8,402 nt of DNA from Desulfobacteraceae bacterium (GTDB lineage Bacteria; Desulfobacterota; DSM-4660; Desulfatiglandales; Desulfatiglandaceae), in assembly GCA_030632525.1 (NCBI GenBank), contig DAOVUP010000041.1, forward strand, positions 1-8,402. Direction: 5' to 3'. Below, one piece after another: positions 1 to 5,191 of the stretch (position 1 is its first letter; each line of letters opens with the position of its first letter). Below the pieces are notes generated by a model. That model was not told the DNA's origin, did no database searches, and was given only the letters and a program-made list of their open reading frames with translations. A program made the translations under genes and the position numbers.

Positions 1-75
1 TATAATCGCAACGACTTTCAAGATGCTCCATTCGATTGCGGAAGAAGAGGATGTTGTTTCACTGCTCTTTGTCAT
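1..75 (-). CDS. TRAP transporter permease, N-terminal fragment cut by the window edge (probable)
   Basis: An ATG (complement of 73-75) opens a 25-codon frame that runs off the left edge. The visible residues begin MTKSSETTSSSSAIEW and continue into the start of a hydrophobic stretch (ILKVVAII). This fits a short, Ser/Thr-rich cytoplasmic tail ahead of a first membrane helix. A good ribosome binding site, TGGGAGACAATC, lies directly upstream. The identity rests mainly on position: in TAXI-type TRAP clusters the binding-protein gene and the DUF1850 gene are commonly followed by a fused DctQM-type permease on the same strand, which is what is expected here. Such a permease would use the cation gradient to import a dicarboxylate- or glutamate-like substrate delivered by the binding protein. 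The fragment is too short to show family motifs, so another small membrane protein cannot be excluded. Confidence 0.6.
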   Translation of the reverse strand, partial: MTKSSETTSSSSAIEWSILKVVAII

Positions 76-106
76 GATTGTCTCCCAGGTGTGGACGAGT
101 GGTTAA

Positions 107-132
107 TGTGCCCTACGCCAAGCCAGGGCACA
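107..132 (-). promoter_or_regulatory. Intercistronic hairpin ahead of the TRAP permease gene
   Basis: TGTGCCCT (107-114) and AGGGCACA (125-132) form a perfect 8-bp stem with a 10-nt loop. It lies in the 141-nt gap between the DUF1850 stop and the presumed permease start, about 31 nt upstream of that ATG. Neither strand has a T-run after the stem, so it is not a standard intrinsic terminator. A role in mRNA processing or stability, separating the abundant binding protein from the scarce permease, is an inference. Confidence 0.5.
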
Positions 133-216
133 GGCCGTAATTGCTATGTTGTCTTGTGCACATTCAGAGGTTACATTCATTAAGGGTGTATTCAAGAATG
201 TTCGATGTTCATCTCT

Positions 217-765
217 TTAAAGTGTGCCTTTGATGGGGGTGGCGGAATGCGGGAAAACAGAGCGATACAGTCTGTAAAGCAGGCTCACAGGCCGGGCCGA
301 GAAGCGCACCGCTTTATGCGGGGCCACTGCGGATAGATTTTTCCTGATATTGCGCCAGATAATGGTGTGGTCTACGCCGGGGCTTCCTATTCGCAGTATG
401 AAATCGCCTGTGGGCATATGCATGTTTTCGATCACCTCATACGGTCCACGCCGCACCATACGGCCTACTCCAGGCATCCGGCCCATACCGGCCCCGAATT
501 TTAGATAACGCTCTTCCTCGATGTAGATACGCCCCTCTTCATCCAGGCTGTGTTCTTCCCAGATGGGGGCATTTTCCACCGAGTGATAGTAGTGAATGGT
601 AAAGCGTTCGCCCGGCTCTAATGGGAGAACCAACAATGGCCCGTCTTTCAATACGGGGGTTAGGCGCAGCTCCAGGCCGCCTGGCAAATACCAGGCGGCC
701 AGAGCCAGACCGATGATTGCGCCGGTTACCCCCCATACGGAGGACCGAACCGGCTTCTTGAACAA
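217..765 (-). CDS. DUF1850 domain protein of a TAXI-TRAP transporter cluster
   Basis: This 182-aa protein has a short basic N-terminus and one hydrophobic segment (about residues 10-28), so it is probably membrane-anchored with the rest outside the cytoplasm. The DUF1850 hallmarks are visible: a conserved F-x-I-x-Y-x-HSVE segment (55-64) followed by P67 and two glutamates (70-71), and GAGMGRMPG (91-99). The family is known mainly as a companion of TAXI-type TRAP transporters, and its biochemical role is not established. The start is TTG (complement of 763-765). I chose it because no upstream ATG exists in the frame and because a GGGGTGA-like ribosome binding site follows the stop of the preceding binding-protein gene, only 14 nt away. 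This implies translational coupling. The C-terminal tail after about residue 150 is basic and poorly conserved in appearance. The family call is firm and the function open. Confidence 0.85.
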   Translation of the reverse strand: MFKKPVRSSVWGVTGAIIGLALAAWYLPGGLELRLTPVLKDGPLLVLPLEPGERFTIHYYHSVENAPIWEEHSLDEEGRIYIEEERYLKFGAGMGRMPGVGRMVRRGPYEVIENMHMPTGDFILRIGSPGVDHTIIWRNIRKNLSAVAPHKAVRFSARPVSLLYRLYRSVFPHSATPIKGTL

Positions 766-779
766 TTTCTGTCACCCCG

Positions 780-1757
780 TTAAGGAATCAGCCTTGCAGG
801 CACCTTGATCCCCTTTTCCTTGAGGTATTTGATGGTCCCCGGATGGAGCGGGATCGGTGAGTATTTCACAGCATTCTCAGGCGTGGTGTACGCGGCTGAG
901 GGATGAATTTTGCAGAGGTAATCATTGTGCTCGTACAGGGCCTTAACCAATTTGTACACCAAGTCCGTGTCTAAGGACTTCTGGCAGATCAGCACGTTCC
1001 ACACGCCGATCGTGGGAACCGGTTTGTCAACACCATTGTATACACCGCCGGCCAATTCCACCGAAGAATAGGTCTTGTTGGCCGCGAGGACTTTTTTGGC
1101 CTGCTCAGGTGTAAAGGGAATAATCCGGATGTCATGGGTCGTTGCCAGGTCCATGATGGAACTGGTGCCGGGCCCAACCGACCACGTACCTAATTCGATG
1201 GTTCCGTCCCTGAGGGCATTGGAGCTCTCGGTAAAGGAAAGGCGGGTGTCCTTATAGGAGTCCAGGGGAATACCAAGGGCCTTGAATACGACCTCGGCCA
1301 TGAAATTGGTGCCGCTTCCCGGGCTCCCGCTGCTGATCGTTTTACCCTTTATCTGCTCTACGTTTGTGATAGGACTCTTCTTCAAGGTTACCAACTGAAG
1401 CAGATTGGGGTACATTATGGCCATGGAAAGGATCTTTTGTTTCTTTCCCTTAAACTTGGAAGTGCCATTATAACCTGCCACGGCCACATCTCCCATTACC
1501 TCTCCGACGACGGTTTCGCCCTTAGATGCTAACTTTACGTTTTCCACGCTTGCGCCTGTGACTTCTGCTACGGCCCTGACGCCCGGAACATACCGGGACC
1601 ATATCTCTGCTACACCCCCTCCATAGGGATAATAGATGCCGCCGGTGCCACCGGTGCCGATACCGAGGAAGAACGTTTTAGCCGCGACCGGTCCTGCAAT
1701 GATCATAGTCAGGGCCACGGTGATAGCCAACACAATGCTCAGTTTTTTCATAGTCAT
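780..1757 (-). CDS. TAXI family TRAP transporter substrate-binding protein
   Basis: This periplasmic binding protein of 325 aa captures the substrate and delivers it to a TRAP permease. Residues 1-26 are a Sec signal peptide: Lys4-Lys5, a hydrophobic core, then GPVAA before the likely cut at A26. The mature protein opens with the TAXI signature GTGGTGGIYYPYGG (34-47). Other family features are SGSPGSGT (143-150), which would line the ligand site, and the C-terminal PIPLHPGTIKYLKEKGI block (301-317). TAXI proteins that have been studied bind glutamate/glutamine or other small carboxylates, but the ligand cannot be read from this sequence. A GGGAGGT ribosome binding site lies just upstream. Either Met1 or Met3 could be the true start, and Met3 gives the more usual spacing (about 10 nt against 4). 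The gene sits 28 nt after a small secreted-protein gene and 14 nt before DUF1850, clearly within one operon. Confidence 0.93.
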   Translation of the reverse strand: MTMKKLSIVLAITVALTMIIAGPVAAKTFFLGIGTGGTGGIYYPYGGGVAEIWSRYVPGVRAVAEVTGASVENVKLASKGETVVGEVMGDVAVAGYNGTSKFKGKKQKILSMAIMYPNLLQLVTLKKSPITNVEQIKGKTISSGSPGSGTNFMAEVVFKALGIPLDSYKDTRLSFTESSNALRDGTIELGTWSVGPGTSSIMDLATTHDIRIIPFTPEQAKKVLAANKTYSSVELAGGVYNGVDKPVPTIGVWNVLICQKSLDTDLVYKLVKALYEHNDYLCKIHPSAAYTTPENAVKYSPIPLHPGTIKYLKEKGIKVPARLIP

Positions 1758-1785
1758 TAGACCTCCCTTTCTTAATTTGACATTT

Positions 1786-2217
1786 CTACTGACCCATGGT
1801 TGTTATGTACAAGTCTATGGCCCCTGGCTTGTCCGTCACCCCTTTGACCGGATAAGTAAAGGCAGCCGTCTGGCCCGGTTTCATCAGGCCTTTCTTGGTC
1901 TTCCTGGGGATGAAACCGCCCACTGCCTTGCCATTATCCAAAAAGATGTGCACCTTGAAACGCTGAGGTTTGTCGCTAACGTTCTTTACTGCCACTTTGA
2001 AATGGAGGGCCTTGGCCCCATCCCATTTTTTGAAGAAACAGGAGAAATCCTCTAATTCGGCCTTGGGGGTTATCTCTTTGTTTATCTTCCCTTCCTGAGC
2101 GCAGGCAAACTCCCCTTCAGCGGCGTTGGCCGTTGTTCCCACAGCGGCCACAAGGCCCAGACAGACCGTCGCCCCGATCACGATAAACCAACTTAACAGC
2201 CCTTTACGTTGTTTCAT
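1786..2217 (-). CDS. Small secreted protein of unknown function, first gene of the TRAP operon
   Basis: I do not recognise a named family. The 143-aa product has a clear Sec signal peptide: basic MKQRK, a hydrophobic core (about 9-28), and a likely cut after TTANA (residue 32). The mature part of about 110 aa has two cysteines (C39, C60) that could form a periplasmic disulfide. It also has alternating beta-strand-like segments (LHFKVAVKNVSDKPQRFKVH at 71-90, then AAFTYPVKGV and IDLYITTMG), consistent with a small immunoglobulin-like beta-sandwich. No lipobox is seen: C19 lies inside the hydrophobic core without the usual small residues around it. The start is well supported by AAAGGAGGGAAC directly before the ATG. 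As the promoter-proximal gene, 28 nt ahead of the binding protein, it is probably co-expressed with the transporter and could be an accessory subunit or chaperone. That role is inference. Confidence 0.82.
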   Translation of the reverse strand: MKQRKGLLSWFIVIGATVCLGLVAAVGTTANAAEGEFACAQEGKINKEITPKAELEDFSCFFKKWDGAKALHFKVAVKNVSDKPQRFKVHIFLDNGKAVGGFIPRKTKKGLMKPGQTAAFTYPVKGVTDKPGAIDLYITTMGQ

Positions 2218-2235
2218 GTTCCCTCCTTTCGCTAC

Positions 2236-2269
2236 GTGTTAACTTGTGAAAAACCTTTTCAGATAACAC
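2236..2269. promoter_or_regulatory. Imperfect dyad over the TRAP operon transcription start
   Basis: GTGTTA (2236-2241) and TAACAC (2264-2269) are exact inverted repeats. Nested inside are GAAAA (2248-2252) and TTTTC (2256-2260) around a 3-nt centre. The two sides are separated by 6 and 3 nt, so the symmetry is not perfect. The dyad covers the -10 box and the predicted start of transcription, where a repressor site would act. It could equally be a weak 5'-end mRNA hairpin. Confidence 0.35.
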
Positions 2270-2291
2270 CACAGAGGACGTGTGTTGTCAA
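2263..2291 (-). promoter_or_regulatory. Sigma70-like promoter of the TRAP operon
   Basis: Read on the minus strand, there is a perfect -35 box TTGACA (complement of 2286-2291), a 17-nt spacer, and TGTTAT as the -10 box (complement of 2263-2268, 4 of 6 matches). Transcription would start near 2256 and leave a 5' leader of about 40 nt before the ATG of the 143-aa gene, containing its AAAGGAGG ribosome binding site. Confidence 0.65.
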
Positions 2292-2344
2292 CCGCATTTT
2301 GCCCACTTGTATTTGTGGCCTGCCTGTGATATGAAAACATCATC

Positions 2345-2374
2345 TGGATATTCCCGCTCTCTGTTGCTTATAAT
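2345..2374 (+). promoter_or_regulatory. Candidate promoter of ilvE-mtnA
   Basis: There is a perfect -10 box TATAAT (2369-2374), preceded after 18 nt by TGGATA (2345-2350), which matches 4 of 6 bases of the -35 consensus. Transcription would start near 2381, giving a leader of about 160 nt, long for a simple housekeeping gene. Back-to-back with the TRAP promoter, it leaves about 55 bp between the two -35 boxes. Confidence 0.5.
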
Positions 2375-2452
2375 GCAGATATAGGGCGTGATCCCAGACT
2401 CGGGCTGTTAAATTTCTCACATGATAGCAGGGTACATAGAAAAACAAGAAAG

Positions 2453-2512
2453 GCTCTGTGATCTCCCTCCGGGGCGTAGGCCCATACGGGCCGGAGGCTG
2501 TGCGCTCTGTGA
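2453..2512. repeat. REP-like palindrome flanked by 9-bp direct repeats in the ilvE leader
   Basis: The core 2466-2497 is a symmetric imperfect palindrome: CCTCCGG (2466-2472) pairs with CCGGAGG (2491-2497). Then comes a GG/GG mismatch, then CGTA (2475-2478) with TACG (2485-2488), around a 6-nt loop GGCCCA. An alternative inner pairing is GGCCC (2479-2483) with GGGCC (2488-2492) around ATAC. The core lies between two identical copies of GCTCTGTGA (2453-2461 and 2504-2512). The layout resembles a short extragenic palindromic element, possibly bounded by a duplicated target. In the ilvE mRNA it would fold about 45 nt upstream of the ATG. Confidence 0.55.
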
Positions 2513-2542
2513 GAGGAATAGAAATATGATAAGGAGAACACC

Positions 2543-3616
2543 ATGGAAATCAAAATAAAACAAACAGAACAGAATCAGATGAAAACAAAGCCTGCCGATG
2601 AATCCCAACTCGGATTCGGTGACATCGTTACAGACCACATGTACAAAATGGACTGGGAAACTGGAAAGGGTTGGTCCAACCCCCGGATCGAACCTTACGG
2701 GGCTATCCCCATTGATCCGGCCGCTATGGTCCTTCATTATGGTCAGGAGGTATTTGAAGGTCTCAAGGCCTATACCGGCCAGGATGGCGGGATATATCTT
2801 TTCAGACCCGAAGAGAATTTCAAACGGATCAACCGGTCGGCTGAGAGACTCTGTATGCCCGAAGTGGATATCGACCTTGCCATGGAGGGGATGAAGAAGC
2901 TCATATTGTTGGACAGAGAATGGGTGCCGAAAAGCGAGGGGACATCGCTCTATATCAGACCGACCATGATTGCTACGGAACCGCACTTGGGAGTCAGGCC
3001 CGCCAACGCCTATCTTTTTTACATCATTATCGGTCCGGTGGGGGCCTACTACAAGGAAGGACTCAACCCGGTCAAGATCTATGTGGAGGATTTTTTCGTC
3101 CGAGCTGCCATAGGCGGAACCGGTGAGGCCAAGACCTCCGGAAACTATGCTTCGAGCCTCTTTGCAGCGGAAGAGGCAAAGAAAAAAGGTTTTACGCAGG
3201 TGATGTGGTTAGATGCGGCGGAAAGGAAATATGTGGAAGAAGTAGGGACCATGAATATGTTTTTTCTCATCGAGGATGAGGTAATTACGGCCCCCTTAAA
3301 CGGTAGTATTCTGCCCGGGGTCACAAGGGATTCCGTCATTCGAATCGTCAAAGAATGGGGCATGAAATTATCAGAGCGATCCCTCGCCATTGACGAAGTA
3401 ATCGGTGCTGCCAGAGATGGCAGGTTAAAGGAGGCCTTTGGCACAGGCACGGCTGCGGTAATATCTCCGGTTGGCCAGATAACTTATAAGAATGAGGATT
3501 ATATTGTGGGGGGCGGCAAGATGGGAGAGCTTTCCCAAAAACTCTATGACGAGATCGTGGCCGTTCAATATGGGCATAAACCCGATCCTTATGGGTGGGT
3601 TGAGCGGATTGGTTGA
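2543..3616 (+). CDS. ilvE: Branched-chain amino acid aminotransferase
   Basis: This cytoplasmic PLP enzyme interconverts Leu, Ile and Val with their 2-oxo acids, using glutamate/2-oxoglutarate. At 357 aa it matches the longer BCAT type (the eukaryote-like and Bacillus-like group) rather than the enterobacterial form of about 310 aa. Fold-type IV features are clear: GQEVFEGLKAY (67-77), Arg139 in YIRP, the Schiff-base lysine K197 in GEAKTSGNYASS, EEVGTMN (232-238), which contains the glutamate that holds the pyridine nitrogen, and the phosphate-binding SILPGVTRDS (255-264) and GTGTAA (300-305). The start is the ATG at 2543 with AAGGAG 6 nt upstream. Its stop is 9 nt from mtnA, so the two are co-transcribed. 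BCAT enzymes of this type can also transaminate 4-methylthio-2-oxobutanoate to methionine, so with mtnA next door a methionine-salvage role is plausible. The family assignment is secure. Confidence 0.96.
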   Translation: MEIKIKQTEQNQMKTKPADESQLGFGDIVTDHMYKMDWETGKGWSNPRIEPYGAIPIDPAAMVLHYGQEVFEGLKAYTGQDGGIYLFRPEENFKRINRSAERLCMPEVDIDLAMEGMKKLILLDREWVPKSEGTSLYIRPTMIATEPHLGVRPANAYLFYIIIGPVGAYYKEGLNPVKIYVEDFFVRAAIGGTGEAKTSGNYASSLFAAEEAKKKGFTQVMWLDAAERKYVEEVGTMNMFFLIEDEVITAPLNGSILPGVTRDSVIRIVKEWGMKLSERSLAIDEVIGAARDGRLKEAFGTGTAAVISPVGQITYKNEDYIVGGGKMGELSQKLYDEIVAVQYGHKPDPYGWVERIG

Positions 3617-3625
3617 GGTTATTAG

Positions 3626-4675
3626 ATGATTCCTACCATTGAGTGGCAGGGTCAACATGTCAGGATGGTTGATCAGAGAAAACTCCCTTCCAAGGTTGAG
3701 TGGTACATCTGCAGGGGATATAAAGATGTCATTAATGCCATTGAAAAAATGGTCATCCGGGGCGCCCCTGCCATAGGTGTGGCAGCCGCCATGGGGCTGG
3801 CCTTAGGGGCCAGGTCTATCAGGGCCAAGACCGTGCCGGATTTCACAGCCAGGTTTAAGGAGATCGGTGAAGAGATGTTCCATGCCCGTCCAACTGCCGT
3901 AAATCTAAGATGGGCGATTGAAAGGATGATCGGGTTGGTGGAGAAGATGTCAGATCATCCTGCAGACGCAATCAAGACTTCCCTGAGGCAGGAATCTGAA
4001 AAAATCTTGGCCGAAGATATCCAAATCAATCGAAAAATGGGGATGAATGGTCAGGGCCTTATACCGGAAGGTGCAACCATACTGACCCACTGTAACGCAG
4101 GGTCCCTGGCCACCGGAGGGTACGGGACCGCCTTAGGCGTAATTCGTGCAGCCCATGAGAGGGGCAAGAAGATTCAAGTTATTGCCGATGAGACCAGGCC
4201 GTGGCTCCAGGGTCTCCGATTGACTGCCTTTGAACTGATGGAGGATGGGATCCCTGTCTCTGTAATTGCTGATAATGCGGCAGGTTCTTTAATGAGACAG
4301 AAAAGGATTGATCTGGTAATTACCGGGGCCGATAGGATTGCGGCAAACGGAGATGTGGCAAACAAGATAGGCACCTACCAGGTGGCCGTATTAGCCAAAA
4401 CGCACAAGATCCCCTTTTACGTGGCAGCCCCCCTATCCACCATAGACCCAACCGTCAAAAATGGGGATCTGATCCCGGTGGAGCAAAGAGGACCGGAAGA
4501 GATTTGCCGGTTTGGGAAGTTACAGGTTGGTCCTCCGGGCGTAATGGCATTAAATCCGGCCTTTGATATCACTCCCTGCAAATACGTTTCCGCCATTATC
4601 ACGGAAAAGGGTGTGATCAAGCCTCCTTTTAGAACGGGTATCAAAAATCAATTAGGCGATAGCTATTCGCCATGA
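3626..4675 (+). CDS. mtnA: S-methyl-5-thioribose-1-phosphate isomerase
   Basis: This cytoplasmic enzyme of methylthioadenosine salvage converts 5-methylthioribose 1-phosphate to the ribulose phosphate. The 349-aa length is typical, and the eIF2B-alpha/MtnA family landmarks are in place: IRGAPAIG (44-51), THCNAGSLATGGYGTALG (154-171) with the catalytic cysteine C156, ADETRPWLQGLRLTAFEL (187-204), ITGADRIAANGD (232-243) with the catalytic acid D236, and NKIGTYQ (246-252). The equivalent pair in the Bacillus enzyme is Cys160/Asp240. The start ATG is preceded by GAGGTT, which overlaps the ilvE TGA stop and implies translational coupling. No other mtn gene is visible, so whether the product feeds the complete aerobic cycle or the anaerobic shunt via an aldolase cannot be decided here. 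The TGA stop is also the first three bases of the repeat element that follows. Confidence 0.96.
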   Translation: MIPTIEWQGQHVRMVDQRKLPSKVEWYICRGYKDVINAIEKMVIRGAPAIGVAAAMGLALGARSIRAKTVPDFTARFKEIGEEMFHARPTAVNLRWAIERMIGLVEKMSDHPADAIKTSLRQESEKILAEDIQINRKMGMNGQGLIPEGATILTHCNAGSLATGGYGTALGVIRAAHERGKKIQVIADETRPWLQGLRLTAFELMEDGIPVSVIADNAAGSLMRQKRIDLVITGADRIAANGDVANKIGTYQVAVLAKTHKIPFYVAAPLSTIDPTVKNGDLIPVEQRGPEEICRFGKLQVGPPGVMALNPAFDITPCKYVSAIITEKGVIKPPFRTGIKNQLGDSYSP

Positions 4676-4740
4676 ACCAATCCCTAAAACTCCTTTTCGT
4701 GCCCTTCGTGTGCTTCGTGGTAAAATTATTGGTTGGTTCA
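4673..4740. repeat. 68-bp repeat element with inverted ends and a TTCGTG 9-nt-period core
   Basis: TGAACCAA (4673-4680) and TTGGTTCA (4733-4740) are exact inverted repeats. A second register, AACCAAT (4675-4681) with ATTGGTT (4728-4734), is also exact. Between them TTCGTG occurs three times at 9-nt steps (4696, 4705, 4714). The complementary strand would translate as a TKHTKGTK-like string, which I recall as a frequent spurious translation in bacterial genomes that carry this repeat. The element fills the gap between two convergent genes, and each arm provides the TGA stop of its neighbour. It has no T-run typical of an intrinsic terminator, but it may still separate the two transcripts. Confidence 0.7.
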
Positions 4741-5133
4741 CCTTGCGATGGTGATGAGTAACGGAAGAATGTGGAGTTCGCGCGATACCTCCCGGGTGAG
4801 ACCCAGTCGCCAGTCGGCGCATCTCCATTGGCCACCTAATATTTGATCAATTTCGCGAATCAGCCCTTTGATATTGATAATCGGATGGCGTGAAAATACT
4901 TCCGGCAGCCCATATGTGAGATTACAGGCTAAACACTTACCAGACCGCTCTTCCAGTTGAAACTCAAACTGCAGTGTGTCCCGGTCTTGCCCCTTGAATA
5001 CCAGGCTAATGTCGTAAGCCCCTTCTGACGGATCTCCGTAGAGCCCTTCGAAAAAAAGATCAGCCCGATCGTGTGGAAACAGTTCCCTCAAAGCACGCTG
5101 GGTAAATAATTGTTCAAATGCTATCTTTTCCAT
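4738..5133 (-). CDS. Conserved hypothetical protein, 131 aa
   Basis: The function is unknown. The protein is soluble, with no signal peptide or membrane segment. Visible features are a charged N-terminal helix (MEKIAFEQLFTQRALREL), a possible beta region around EGAYDISLVF and LQFEFQLEE, and a CxxC pair (C67, C70) followed closely by YGLPEVFSRHPIINIKG (74-90). A third cysteine, C105, lies in a Trp-rich stretch. The CxxC with nearby H83 could bind a metal, but this is speculative. I recall similar proteins in sulfate-reducing bacteria, sometimes under an unsuitable homeobox-type name that should not be copied. The start ATG has CGGGAG 6 nt upstream. It lies 58 nt downstream of the alcohol dehydrogenase gene on the same strand and may share its transcript. 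Its stop codon is in the right arm of the 4673-4740 repeat. Confidence 0.75.
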   Translation of the reverse strand: MEKIAFEQLFTQRALRELFPHDRADLFFEGLYGDPSEGAYDISLVFKGQDRDTLQFEFQLEERSGKCLACNLTYGLPEVFSRHPIINIKGLIREIDQILGGQWRCADWRLGLTREVSRELHILPLLITIAR

Positions 5134-5191
5134 GGAGAACTCCCGCTTCTAATCCGTATAAAGCTGAATGGGATCATTAGTTTTATCAATA

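Larger units (their letters stand above)
2218..2542. other. 325-bp divergent intergenic region between the TRAP operon and ilvE-mtnA
   Basis: No gene is supported here. From left to right it holds the ribosome binding site of the 143-aa gene, an AT-rich dyad (2236-2269), a minus-strand promoter (2263-2291), a plus-strand promoter candidate (2345-2374), and an ilvE leader of about 160 nt. The leader contains a REP-like palindrome between direct repeats (2453-2512), and AAGGAG (2531-2536) ahead of the ilvE ATG. A 45-codon open frame (2421-2558, plus) overlaps the ilvE start but lacks a ribosome binding site and is not enriched in Ile, Leu or Val codons, so it does not look like an attenuator leader peptide. 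Confidence 0.8.

Noticed and set aside
1..183. Plus-strand open frame of 60 codons from the left edge, rich in cysteine.
   Set aside because: There is no recognisable protein pattern, the cysteine and glycine distribution looks random, and the minus strand has a better-supported gene start with a ribosome binding site and the expected operon position.
1636..2055. 139-codon plus-strand open frame across the end of the TRAP binding-protein gene and the 143-aa gene.
   Set aside because: It lies antisense to two well-supported signal-peptide genes, has no ribosome binding site and shows no family features.
2421..2558. 45-codon plus-strand frame in the ilvE leader as a possible attenuator peptide.
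   Set aside because: No ribosome binding site precedes its ATG, it lacks a run of Ile/Leu/Val codons, and no terminator with a T-run follows.
2417..2986. 189-codon minus-strand open frame opposite ilvE.
   Set aside because: It is antisense to the conserved ilvE coding sequence and its leader palindrome; the composition is typical of a shadow frame.
4676..4737. Reading the convergent junction as a classical bidirectional intrinsic terminator.
   Set aside because: The inverted arms are 8 bp apart by more than 50 nt and no T-run follows on either strand, so it does not meet the pattern, although it may still affect termination.
4641..4835. 64-codon minus-strand frame including a TKHTKGTK-like string.
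   Set aside because: It is a translation of the TTCGTG repeat and overlaps two real genes, a common kind of spurious prediction.
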